Assembly: GCA_031316255.1 (NCBI GenBank)
Contig: JALDQW010000001.1
Span: forward strand, 2,823,485 to 2,887,484
Direction: 5' to 3'
Length of the DNA stretch: 64,000 nt
DNA from: Nitrosomonas sp.
Lineage (GTDB): Bacteria; Pseudomonadota; Gammaproteobacteria; Burkholderiales; Nitrosomonadaceae
The position numbers and the translations under genes are program-made. This document shows positions 30,153 to 38,584 of this stretch, one piece after another; position 1 is the first letter of the stretch, and every line of letters begins with the position of its first letter. The notes under the pieces are model-generated. The model saw nothing but the letters and a program-made list of their open reading frames with translations, had not been told where the DNA came from and made no database searches.

Positions 30153-30290
30153 GAATGGCATTGGGTTGTTTGATGTCTTCAGCGAAGGTTTTCTGAATAC
30201 CTTGTATTCGAAATGTATTCCATGCCACCGGTGCGTTTATTGATGATTGCGGCCTAATAAAACCGGATACAAATCATCGCTGCCGGATTT
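30151..30290 (-). pseudogene. Decayed fragment of a class I fructose-bisphosphate aldolase gene (3' end)
   Basis: This stretch aligns base by base, on the same strand, with the 3' part of the aldolase gene at 34861-35006. Shared blocks include GAATGGCATT, TTTGATG, CATGCCACCGG, GCGTTT, TTGATGA and ATCATCGCTGCCGGATT (one early base differs). Substitutions and small indels have destroyed the frame. It corresponds to the C-terminal part of the enzyme around [16 protein letters not shown]. The intact gene lies about 4.6 kb downstream. A decayed duplicate or remnant of an older aldolase copy are both possible. Confidence 0.75.
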
Positions 30291-30579
30291 GATGGCGTAC
30301 TCATATTTCAATGAAACAATAAAAAGTGAATGCTAAAATTTTTGATTCGTCGTAAGATTGATCAACGTCAGGAAGATATTTTAAACACGGAGCAATGCTA
30401 TATGGCGACGTGTTTTTACGGAAAAGCCGGTGGCAAACTGAACTGAATACTTTTTTGCCGACAGATGGAATTAACTTGCTTGTGTATTGATGTTTCGCAA
30501 CGTCTGAAAACGCTGGTAAACGTTTGGTATAAATTTGTATCTGCCGGTTTAAGGTTGAACACAGACATTGGATAAAAAA
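30291..30579. other. Leader region of metY
   Basis: About 290 bases upstream of the O-acetylhomoserine sulfhydrylase gene. It should hold its promoter. I see no known riboswitch and no clear terminator. A minus-strand open frame here (30301-30609) overlaps the metY start and looks spurious. Confidence 0.45.
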
Positions 30580-31860
30580 ATGAAACTTGAAACACTTGCA
30601 TTGCATCATGCCTACAATTCAGAAGCCACTACCCGCGCGGCAGCTGTGCCGATTTATCAAACCACATCTTTTACCTTTGAAGATACGCAGCATGGCGCGG
30701 ATTTATTCGATCTAAAGGTTGAGGGTAATATTTATACCCGCATCATGAATCCAACGACCGATGTGTTGGAAAAGCGTCTGGCTGCAATGGAGGGCGGTAT
30801 CGGTGCATTGGCAGTTGCGTCGGGTATGGCGGCGATTACGTATGCAATTCAGTGCATTTGTGATACCGGCAGCAATATCGTTAGTACCAGCCAGCTTTAT
30901 GGCGGCACGTATAATCTGTTTGCACATTCGTTGCCCAGACAGGGTATCGTTGTGCGCATGGTGTCGTTTGACGATTACGACGGGATTGAAAAAGCGATCG
31001 ATGAAAATACCCGGGCCATTTTTTGCGAATCGATCGGCAATCCGGCCGGAAATGTCGTTGATATTGAGCGTCTGGCCGCTATTGCCCACAAATTCGGTAT
31101 TCCGTTAATGGTCGACAACACCGTAGCCACCCCGTATTTGTGCCGCCCGTTTGAACTGGGGGCCGATATTGTGGTGCATTCGCTAACCAAATATATCGGC
31201 GGTCATGGAACCTGTATCGGTGGGGTGATTATCGATTCCGGCCAGTTTGACTGGGTGGCGAACAAATCCAAATTTCCGATGCTGAATGAGCCGGACCCTT
31301 CCTATCACGGCGTGGTGTATACCGAGGCTTTGGGAGCTGCGGCATATATCGGGCGCTGCCGGGTGGTTCCGCTAAGAAACATGGGCGCGGCTTTGTCTCC
31401 GTTTAATGCGTTTCTGATTCTGCAAGGTCTGGAAACGCTGGGATTGCGTATGGAAAGGCATTGCGAGAATGCCGGGAAAGTCGCTGTTTTCTTACAGAAT
31501 CATCCTCAGGTGGAATGGGTAAATTATGCGGCGCTGCCAAACAGTGCGTATTACCAAGCGTGTCAGAAAATAACCGGTGGCAAGGCTTCGGGAATTTTAA
31601 GTTTTGGCATCAAAGGCGGTTTTGAAGCTGGCGTCCGGTTTATCGATGCCTTACAAATGATTTTGCGGCTGGTTAATATCGGTGATGCAAAGTCGCTGGC
31701 CTGCCATCCCGCCTCGACCACGCATCGTCAGTTAAACGATGAAGAGTTGGCCAGAGCGGGTGTCAGCCGTGATCTGGTGCGACTTTCTATCGGTATCGAG
31801 AATATTGACGATATTCTAGCCGATATTCGTCAAGCCCTGGATGTTGCCTCAGGGAGTTAA
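30580..31860 (+). CDS. metY: O-acetylhomoserine sulfhydrylase (PLP-dependent)
   Basis: 426 aa. A cytoplasmic Cys/Met-metabolism PLP enzyme that makes homocysteine from O-acetylhomoserine and sulfide. Family features are ETLALHHAY at the start, AAVPIYQTTSFTFEDTQHGA, YTRIMNPTTDVLEKRLAAME, the SGMAAI turn, VDNTVATPYLCRP, the PLP lysine in VVHSLTKYIGGHG, and SLACHPASTTHRQL near the C-terminus. I start at the ATG at 30580 because the family begins there; a TTG four codons upstream is less likely. The MetX-like gene converges on it 15 bases beyond its stop, and the cys cluster downstream supplies sulfide. Confidence 0.95.
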   Translation: MKLETLALHHAYNSEATTRAAAVPIYQTTSFTFEDTQHGADLFDLKVEGNIYTRIMNPTTDVLEKRLAAMEGGIGALAVASGMAAITYAIQCICDTGSNIVSTSQLYGGTYNLFAHSLPRQGIVVRMVSFDDYDGIEKAIDENTRAIFCESIGNPAGNVVDIERLAAIAHKFGIPLMVDNTVATPYLCRPFELGADIVVHSLTKYIGGHGTCIGGVIIDSGQFDWVANKSKFPMLNEPDPSYHGVVYTEALGAAAYIGRCRVVPLRNMGAALSPFNAFLILQGLETLGLRMERHCENAGKVAVFLQNHPQVEWVNYAALPNSAYYQACQKITGGKASGILSFGIKGGFEAGVRFIDALQMILRLVNIGDAKSLACHPASTTHRQLNDEELARAGVSRDLVRLSIGIENIDDILADIRQALDVASGS

Positions 31861-31875
31861 CGATTTGTCAGCAGT

Positions 31876-32928
31876 TTAGGCGGGTGTGGCAAGAAGTGTC
31901 TTAAGATGAGCGTCGACTTGTTCCAGATAGTGTGGATCCGTGCCAAATAAAGCAAAATGTCCGTCCGCGGTGCGGATGATGTGAAATTCGCTGTTCGGAA
32001 TCATTGTTTGTTCGTTCTTGCAATCTGCTGGTGGGAACATTAAATCGCCCTCAATGGCCAGGACAAAAACCTTGGCTTTTATCTTGGCCAGCACATCCTT
32101 CAGCGTAACGCTGCGCTGGTAACAGATATCGCCAAGCTGCCATTTTTTGATCATGGCTAACAGGTTATTCGGATCCATCGCCCCAAAATAACCGATCATA
32201 AACCGGGTGATAAAATCTTCCAGCGTGGTAAAACCCAGCGCACGCCAGCGTTCCTGGGTAAAAAACACCGGACTCCAGCCCATCAAGTTGCAAAGTTCAG
32301 CCAACCGTCTTAATCCGATATGCACATCCGTTGATTGTTCATACCAGCCGTTCAACCAAGCGGGGTCGGACATAATGCTGTTTTGCAGGCCTTGTGTGAA
32401 CAGAAAATTATGCGGTGTGACTTGTGCAGTTCCGGCAATCGGTGCTGCGCGTTTTACCATGTCAGGATAGCGCACTGTCCATTCATACGTTTGCTGCGCA
32501 CCCATTGAGCCGCCAACAACTAATGCCAAAGAGTCAATGTCATATAGTTCGGTTAACAGTTGGTGCTGCGCCCCGACATCGTCACTGATACGCAGTTGCG
32601 GAAAATTGGCCTGATTACGCGGAAATGGTGTGTTGTGCGGTGCGCTGGATAAGCCATTTCCCAGTTGATTGATAATGACGATAAAGTATTCTTCCGGATC
32701 TAATGCGCGCCCTTCGCCGACATAGACCTGCTGCATGATCTGGTGGCTGCCTGAAAACCAGGTGGGGACTAGAATAACGTTATCTTTGGCGGCATTCAGC
32801 GTACCCAATGTTGTGTAGGCAAGCTGGCAATCGGGTATGGTGGCGCCTTCGGCTACGGTAAAGTCGCCTAGTTCGAAAATCCGATATTCACCATGTACTT
32901 CGGCGGTGTAATACTGTTTTGCATCCAT
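31876..32928 (-). CDS. MetX-like alpha/beta hydrolase (homoserine O-acetyltransferase family)
   Basis: 350 aa from the ATG at 32928. Alpha/beta-hydrolase fold with the nucleophile elbow GGSMGAQQTYEW, an early oxyanion strand LVPTWFSGSHQ, NQLGNGLSSAPHNTPFP typical of the MetX family, aspartate in EGDLMFPP, and the late histidine in ADGHFALFG. Canonical MetX has GGSMGGMQ, so this may be a family member with another acyl acceptor. Its place next to metY makes homoserine O-acetylation plausible but not certain. A longer upstream frame (to 33012) adds a low-quality N-terminus that I leave out. Confidence 0.82.
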   Translation of the reverse strand: MDAKQYYTAEVHGEYRIFELGDFTVAEGATIPDCQLAYTTLGTLNAAKDNVILVPTWFSGSHQIMQQVYVGEGRALDPEEYFIVIINQLGNGLSSAPHNTPFPRNQANFPQLRISDDVGAQHQLLTELYDIDSLALVVGGSMGAQQTYEWTVRYPDMVKRAAPIAGTAQVTPHNFLFTQGLQNSIMSDPAWLNGWYEQSTDVHIGLRRLAELCNLMGWSPVFFTQERWRALGFTTLEDFITRFMIGYFGAMDPNNLLAMIKKWQLGDICYQRSVTLKDVLAKIKAKVFVLAIEGDLMFPPADCKNEQTMIPNSEFHIIRTADGHFALFGTDPHYLEQVDAHLKTLLATPA

Positions 32929-33094
32929 AGTGATATTTTCTTGAGGTGAATTATTTGATGCGTTTATAAAGCGATGAATATGATATTCAATGCAGTGTGT
33001 TTTGTGAATCAAAAGTGGATTGTCGCCAAAACAAATGAAACTGATGAGCTACAAAGTTGAAGGCCTAACAAGGTAAAAAATACCGAATCTAAAT

Positions 33095-34744
33095 TCAATA
33101 CCCTGCCGCGGCTCCATCTCTTCTGGGTTCAGCCACTCCCCAGCATTTGTTGTCATTTGTCCCGGCAAGGTGAAGTCCTCCGACAGAAAATGACCATGCA
33201 TCATAGGGGTTTATTTCAAAGCCATGTTTTTTTAGTAATGATATTGTATCTGTGCTAAATCTTTCGGCTTCGAGAAATACCTGTCTTTCGGGGGTACAGT
33301 GCAGTCTCGGTGCTTTTACCGCCTCAAAAGGCGATTGATTAAGAAGTCTTGTCAAAACCTGGAACATGCTCGAGGCTATCCGTTCGGAACCGGTTGAACC
33401 GATTGCAAATATCGGCTTTTTATCCTTGAAAACGATAGTCGGTGAAGCATTTGAGCGCGCGACGGCGCCGGGTTTTAGGTAATGAGGATGTTTTTTGTTT
33501 CTGAGCTTGAAAGCCTTCATGAAGCCGTTATATAAGAAACCGAGCCCCGGCGTGGCAATTTTCGACCCAAATGACCGTTCTATGGACTGGGTCATGGATA
33601 CAACATTGCCATACCGGTCAATCGCGTTAAAATGGGTTGTTTCACCTTCGCCGGAAAGATTTGCCCTGAGCCGGTCGGCGGTCTGAGAAGCATATGTGCC
33701 ACTTGAAAGGTTTTCCGATTTGTCGTGCGCTTTTTTGAAGGAATCTCTTCTGTCAATCCTTGCTTTGTTAATTATTGAAGCAAAAAGCACGGCTGCTTCG
33801 GGTGTGTCAGGGTCAAAGTTATCCCGGGTCATTGCTTCAAATAGATTTAGCATCTGGATCAGCGTGGTTCCTCCGCCCGGCGGTGGCGTACTCATGATTT
33901 TCCAGTCCTTGAAGTTTCCATTAATTGGCCTGGATTCGCGGGGCCAAGGTATGTTTGCCATGTCGTCGGCAGTAATGAAACCGTTATTTAGACGCATGTC
34001 TTCAACGATTTCCTTGCCAATTGCGCCATTGTAGAAATCTTCCAAACCATGCCTGGACAGGTGTTTGAGGGTTTTGGCAAGGGATGGATTCTTTACGAGC
34101 GTGCCCGATTTGGGAACATCATCGCTGCCGCCGAAAAGGAGACTGGCCGCATTCCCTTTCCTGACCTGAGACCTGTATTCTGTCATTAACTTGTTCTGGA
34201 AGGGTGTGATCAGATAACCATTTTCGGCGAGACTGATGGCGGGCGCCATGATCTGTTCAAGATTCATTGAACCGTAATTTTTAAGCGCATGTGAGAGCGT
34301 GGCTGGATTCGTGGGGATTGCTATTGCCGGGTAACCCGATTTCCTGACAATACCTGCGGCTGATTCAAGATTTTCGCGCGTGGATTCCATGCTGCGATGA
34401 TTCATATATTCATTCGCCATGGAAATGTAAATTTCAGGTTTTGCCTTTGCCGGGGCACGGCAAGGACCTTCAATGACGAATGTTCTGGCTTCCTTTTTTA
34501 AATGAACCATCATCATGCCCATGCCGCCGAGGCCCGAGCCCGCCGGTTCTACAACGCCAAGAGCGAGCGATGTTGCAACGGCTGCGTCCACCGCATTGCC
34601 GCCCATCGCAAGCACCTGGGCACCGGCTTCAGTGGCTTTATAGTGCGCCGAGGTAACAATTCCGTTTGATGACGAGGTATACCATAACGATGGGTTATTT
34701 CTCGCGTCTTCTCTGTCCAGCATGATTTCATCGGATAATTTCAT
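33095..34744 (-). CDS. ggt: Gamma-glutamyltransferase family protein (Ntn hydrolase)
   Basis: 549 aa. Autoprocessed Ntn-hydrolase that cleaves gamma-glutamyl bonds such as those of glutathione. Evidence is GGNAVDAAVATSLALGVVEP near the front, SGLGGMG, PPPGGGTTLIQMLNLFEAM, the processing/catalytic threonine in GETTHFNAIDRYGNVVSMTQ, and the late FAIGSTGSERI. No signal peptide is evident, unlike periplasmic Ggt, so it may be cytoplasmic or a related acylase. It lies downstream of the aldolase gene on the same strand with an 80-base gap. Confidence 0.88.
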   Translation of the reverse strand: MKLSDEIMLDREDARNNPSLWYTSSSNGIVTSAHYKATEAGAQVLAMGGNAVDAAVATSLALGVVEPAGSGLGGMGMMMVHLKKEARTFVIEGPCRAPAKAKPEIYISMANEYMNHRSMESTRENLESAAGIVRKSGYPAIAIPTNPATLSHALKNYGSMNLEQIMAPAISLAENGYLITPFQNKLMTEYRSQVRKGNAASLLFGGSDDVPKSGTLVKNPSLAKTLKHLSRHGLEDFYNGAIGKEIVEDMRLNNGFITADDMANIPWPRESRPINGNFKDWKIMSTPPPGGGTTLIQMLNLFEAMTRDNFDPDTPEAAVLFASIINKARIDRRDSFKKAHDKSENLSSGTYASQTADRLRANLSGEGETTHFNAIDRYGNVVSMTQSIERSFGSKIATPGLGFLYNGFMKAFKLRNKKHPHYLKPGAVARSNASPTIVFKDKKPIFAIGSTGSERIASSMFQVLTRLLNQSPFEAVKAPRLHCTPERQVFLEAERFSTDTISLLKKHGFEINPYDAWSFSVGGLHLAGTNDNKCWGVAEPRRDGAAAGY

Positions 34745-34824
34745 AAATCCGGACTAAGAAATATCCATATTTCAGTGCTCATTCAATTTGGTTGTCCCTT
34801 TAAAGCGCGATTCTCCAGCATTGT

Positions 34825-35874
34825 TTATGCGATGGTGATTTCTTTGGATAAATACACATCCTGAATGGCATTAAGCAGTTTGATGCCTTCCTCGAACGGT
34901 TTCTGGAATGCCTTGCGCCCGGAAATAAGACCCATGCCACCGGCGCGTTTGTTGATGACTGCGGTGCGTACCGCCTGGTGCAAGTCATCGCTGCCGGATT
35001 CGCCGCCTGAATTGATCATGCCGATACGTCCCATATAACAATTGGCGACCTGGTAGCGAACCAGATCAATCGGGTGGTCTGTGGTCAGTTCGTCATAGAC
35101 CTTGGAGCTTGTTTTGCCAAATTTCAGCGCGTTGTAGCCGCCGTTGTTGATGGCCATTTTTTGCTTGATGATGTCGGCGCCGATGGTTGCCGCGAGATGA
35201 TTTGCCTGGCCTGTCAGATCGGCGCTGACGTGGTAATCTCTATCCGCGGTTTGAAAGGCCGGATTACGCGTATAAGCCCACAGGATGGTGACCATGCCCA
35301 AGTCGTGCGCATGTTCGAATGCTTCCGTGATTTCCTGTATCTGCCGGCGCGATTCTGCAGAACCAAAGAATACAGTTGCGCCGACTGCGCAGGCGCCCAT
35401 CTCGAAGGCCTGATCAACGCTGGCAAAAATGGTCTGGTCGTAGTGATTGGGATAAGTCAGTAATTCATTGTGATTAATTTTGAGGATCATCGGTATTTTG
35501 TGCGCATACTTGCGGGCAATACTGCCGAGTACGCCCAGAGTGGATGCGACACCATTACAGCCGCCCTCGATGGCAAGTCTGGCAATATGCTCCGGATCAA
35601 AGAACATCGGATTGGGCGCAAAGGACGCGCCAGCGGAATGTTCAACGCCTTGGTCGACCGGCAGCAGGGATAAATAGCCTGTTCCCGCAAGACGTCCATG
35701 GTTGTATAACGACTGCAGGTTGCGTAATACACCTGGCTTGCGATTGTTTGTGATCAGCACGCGATCGACAAAATCGGGACCCGGAATGTGCAGCCTTTCC
35801 TTCGGAATAGTTTTGCAGGCATGATTGAGCAGTATATCGACCTCTTCTTTCAGGATGGCAGAGATGTTTGTCAT
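34825..35874 (-). CDS. fbaB: Class I fructose-bisphosphate aldolase (FbaB/DhnA type)
   Basis: 349 aa. Schiff-base aldolase of glycolysis/gluconeogenesis, archaeal-type class I. Diagnostic parts are [68 protein letters not shown] and [13 protein letters not shown] segment, and [17 protein letters not shown] near the end. The start ATG at 35874 has a near-perfect TAGGAGG ribosome-binding site six bases upstream, so the seven-codon extension to 35895 is rejected. A decayed copy of its 3' end lies at 30151-30290. Confidence 0.93.
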   Translation of the reverse strand: MTNISAILKEEVDILLNHACKTIPKERLHIPGPDFVDRVLITNNRKPGVLRNLQSLYNHGRLAGTGYLSLLPVDQGVEHSAGASFAPNPMFFDPEHIARLAIEGGCNGVASTLGVLGSIARKYAHKIPMILKINHNELLTYPNHYDQTIFASVDQAFEMGACAVGATVFFGSAESRRQIQEITEAFEHAHDLGMVTILWAYTRNPAFQTADRDYHVSADLTGQANHLAATIGADIIKQKMAINNGGYNALKFGKTSSKVYDELTTDHPIDLVRYQVANCYMGRIGMINSGGESGSDDLHQAVRTAVINKRAGGMGLISGRKAFQKPFEEGIKLLNAIQDVYLSKEITIA

Positions 35875-36042
35875 GTTTCCTCCTATTTGGATCAAGTGCG
35901 GATTGATCGGTTGGCTGTTGGAATCGTTGATTGCGTAACGAGTTTCCAGTAAAAATTGTCAGAAAAACTTGCCTGCCCGGAATATGTGAGCACTGATATC
36001 TTGCCATAATAATAATGACTGTGTGAACTATGATATAAAAAT

Positions 36043-36972
36043 TCAAACTGGATAATTTTTCAATTTGGATTTGACCTCGGCTTTTTTCAGGTGCGGTGCG
36101 AACATTTCGATAAAATCGAACACAAATCCTTGTAGATAGCTGTTGCGGCTGATGCCGATGCGTGTTGTGCTGGGTTCGAACAAATGGCTTGCGTCGATTG
36201 CCCTGAGTTGTTTGTCGCGTTTGGGGTCAAACGCCATTTTGGCCAGAATGCCGATACCCAATCCCAGTTCCACATAGGTTTTGATGACGTCGGAATCGAT
36301 CGCTGTTAATACGACATTGGGCGTGAGCCCTTCTCTTTCGAAAGCCTGGTTTATTTTAGAACGGCCGGTAAATGCAAAGTCATAAGTGATAATAGGATGT
36401 TGACTGATTGCTTTGAGTGTCAACACTGTATTAGTCAACAATGGATGGTCAGGCGGAACGACAACGCAACGGTTCCATTGATAGCAAGGCAACATGATGA
36501 GTTCTTGAAAATGTTCAATCGCTTCGGTTGCGATGGCGATATCGGCTTCACCCGAGGAAACCAGTTCGGAAATCTGGGTAGGGCTGCCCTGGCGCAAAAC
36601 AAGCCGGACTTTGGGGTGAAGCGTGGTAAAGCGCTTAATAACGGGCGGCAAGGCATAACGGGCTTGTGTATGTGTAGTGGCAATGGTCAATGATCCTCCA
36701 CCTTCACGCGTATAATCTTGCGCGGCTTTTTTCATATTTTCAGTTTCTTGCAATATTTTTCGTGCAATCTGAATAATGATTTCTCCTTGAGGCGTTACTT
36801 GAACAATGCGTTTGCCGTTGCGAATAAATATCAGCACGCCCAGTTCTTCTTCAAGTTGCTGGATCTGTTTGCTGATAGCGGGCTGCGATGTGTACAGTTT
36901 TTTTGCGGCTTTGGACAGATTGAGACTTTGGTTTGCAGTCTCGCAGAGATAACGTAATTGCTGTAATTTCAT
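36043..36972 (-). CDS. cysB: LysR-type regulator CysB
   Basis: 309 aa. Winged-helix domain at the N-terminus (MKLQQLRYLCETANQSLNLS, TSQPAISKQIQQLEEELG) followed by the periplasmic-binding-like sensor domain. The stretches LTIATTHTQARYALP, QGSPTQISELV and SGEADIAIATEAI are characteristic of CysB/Cbl, which binds N-acetylserine or sulfate-related ligands and activates cys genes. It lies divergently upstream of the tauE-cysI-cysH-cysD-cysN cluster, which it most likely controls. Confidence 0.94.
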   Translation of the reverse strand: MKLQQLRYLCETANQSLNLSKAAKKLYTSQPAISKQIQQLEEELGVLIFIRNGKRIVQVTPQGEIIIQIARKILQETENMKKAAQDYTREGGGSLTIATTHTQARYALPPVIKRFTTLHPKVRLVLRQGSPTQISELVSSGEADIAIATEAIEHFQELIMLPCYQWNRCVVVPPDHPLLTNTVLTLKAISQHPIITYDFAFTGRSKINQAFEREGLTPNVVLTAIDSDVIKTYVELGLGIGILAKMAFDPKRDKQLRAIDASHLFEPSTTRIGISRNSYLQGFVFDFIEMFAPHLKKAEVKSKLKNYPV

Positions 36973-37083
36973 TTAAAAGCCGATTTTAATAATTTATTAT
37001 TATAATAATCTAACATAATAGTATTTTGAATTATATAGAGATGTTGTTAAGATGCCGCCTTTCCAAAAAAATTAAAAATAATA
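36973..37083. promoter_or_regulatory. cysB upstream region
   Basis: Very AT-rich stretch between cysB and the MITE copy 2, including runs of TTATTATTATAATAAT. Promoter and CysB autoregulatory sites are expected here, but I cannot define a specific operator by eye. Confidence 0.35.
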
Positions 37084-37262
37084 AGGGTGTCTCTAAAAAT
37101 TCAGCGCTCTATACAATAAGCGGCGAGAACAAAAAATGTTGACGCAATTTGATTGATTTGCAGGGAACATTTTTTGTGAGTATAGCAGCACTGTAACGAA
37201 ACGGGGTATGCAGGCAATCCGCGATGCGGATGCTCGCAAATATGAGTTTTTAGGGAAGCCCA
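37084..37262 (-). repeat. MITE-like element, copy 2
   Basis: About 179 bp, inverted relative to the other two copies. Ends are AGGGTGTCTCTAAAAATTCA and, at the other side, TTTTTAGGGAAGCCC. Internal blocks shared with the copy at 61034-61215, read on the opposite strand, include GCATCCGCATCGCGGATTGC and the ATTTTTTGTTCTCGCC segment (one end varies). It ends 16 bases before the ATG of the TauE-type exporter. The exact target duplication is unclear. Confidence 0.85.
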
Positions 37263-37278
37263 TAACCAGGTAAACATA

Positions 37279-38058
37279 ATGGAATGGGGTTATACGTTAT
37301 CGGGGCTCGTTGTTGGTTTTATTGTTGGCGTGACCGGTGTAGGCGGCGGTTCCTTGATGACGCCATTGTTAATTATGGTATTTAATATTCCGCCGGCCAC
37401 AGCGGTTGGAACAGATTTGCTGTATGCTGCATTGACAAAGGCTGGTGGCGCGTGGGTTCATGGTAGGCAGAAAACGGTACACTGGACGCTTGTTGGTCAT
37501 CTGGCAATGGGGAGTGTGCCGGCGGCTATTGCTACAATTATATTTTTAAGCGTTATCAGTGTCGATCAAGAATTTTTTTCCAGTTTGATTACCAGCACAC
37601 TTGGTATTGCCTTGATCTTGACTGCGATGGCACTGTTATTCCGACAGCAGTTGACGCGTCTGGGCAGGTCGCATTTTGGTTTTTTGGTAGAATGGCGTGA
37701 TCGGCATATTTTATCTGCGACAGTTATTACAGGCGTAATTCTGGGTGTGCTTGTTACCATTTCATCGGTTGGTGCGGGTGCTCTGGGTATGGTTGTATTA
37801 TTTATGCTGTATCCGCGTTTGCCCGCTGTCACGCTGGTGGGCAGTGATATTGCCCATGCCGTACCATTGACACTGGTCGCGGGCATGGGACACGCTTATA
37901 TGGGGTCGGTGGATTACAGCTTGTTGATGAGTCTGTTGGTAGGTTCTTTACCAGGAATATACTTTGGTAGTCATGTCAGTAAACGGATACCGGATCGCTT
38001 TTTACGGCCGGTGCTGGCGACAATACTTATTCTGATTGGCGTCAAGCTGATTTTGTAG
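37279..38058 (+). CDS. TauE/SafE family sulfite/organosulfur exporter
   Basis: 259-aa membrane protein with about eight hydrophobic segments. The family hallmark is the repeated glycine-rich motif: VGVTGVGGGSLMTPLLI in the first half and SVGAGALGMVVLF in the second. PPATAVGTDLLYAALTKAGG also fits. The location beside cysB and the sulfate-reduction genes suggests movement of sulfite, sulfate or a related anion; direction is not determined. Its upstream region has been replaced by MITE copy 2, which may have altered its expression. Confidence 0.88.
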   Translation: MEWGYTLSGLVVGFIVGVTGVGGGSLMTPLLIMVFNIPPATAVGTDLLYAALTKAGGAWVHGRQKTVHWTLVGHLAMGSVPAAIATIIFLSVISVDQEFFSSLITSTLGIALILTAMALLFRQQLTRLGRSHFGFLVEWRDRHILSATVITGVILGVLVTISSVGAGALGMVVLFMLYPRLPAVTLVGSDIAHAVPLTLVAGMGHAYMGSVDYSLLMSLLVGSLPGIYFGSHVSKRIPDRFLRPVLATILILIGVKLIL

Positions 38059-38242
38059 CGATAATTGGGGATGTAATTGATGGATGCATGTAAAGATGCC
38101 TATCGATAGAAGTTTTATAATTGAATTTGGGAACTGAATCGGAGGAGTATAAAAGCGATGTGGTTTGAGAAAGGCTACGGGATGAATTGGCCAGGAATTG
38201 CTTCAACGGTTTTAAGTTAATACGAAACAAGGAATTATTGTT

Positions 38243-38473
38243 ATGAGTACGAATGTAGAGAATAAACCGAAACAGGTTACCTGGTTTAATGGATGTGGCG
38301 GGCGTATAGGTATTGTGGTCGGAGAGACAGGCGATTTTGCCTATATCGGTATGGCGCTCAGGCATGATGAAGATGATGATGTCGACCACATCATGAAATA
38401 CGGCGCCAAGTTTCCATTGGATGCGGCGTTGAAGTTGCCTGCCTCCAAAGTTTACAGTAAAACTGAATCCTGA
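38243..38473 (+). CDS. Conserved-looking small protein of the sulfate-assimilation cluster
   Basis: 76 aa, no family recognised. Sequence features are VTWFNGCGGRIGIVVGETGD with a single cysteine, a central acidic run HDEDDDVDHIM, and a basic end. It is soluble with no signal peptide. An AAGGA ribosome-binding site precedes the ATG. It sits between the TauE-type gene and cysI in the same direction, so it is probably co-transcribed and may assist sulfite reduction or its regulation; that is inference from position. Confidence 0.65.
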   Translation: MSTNVENKPKQVTWFNGCGGRIGIVVGETGDFAYIGMALRHDEDDDVDHIMKYGAKFPLDAALKLPASKVYSKTES

Positions 38474-38584
38474 AGTTGAATACAGTTGATCGATAAAAAT
38501 GTTTGAATTCGATTATAAAAATGCAGGTAGATTTGTTGAGCGGTTTGAGTAGCAGGTAGAAAAAATAAACGGGGCTTTAAAACT

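Noticed and set aside
29941..30609. Minus-strand frames around the metY upstream region (29941-30228 and 30301-30609)
   Set aside because: They overlap the DUF4157 end, the aldolase fragment or the metY start, and have no family-like sequence or ribosome-binding site.
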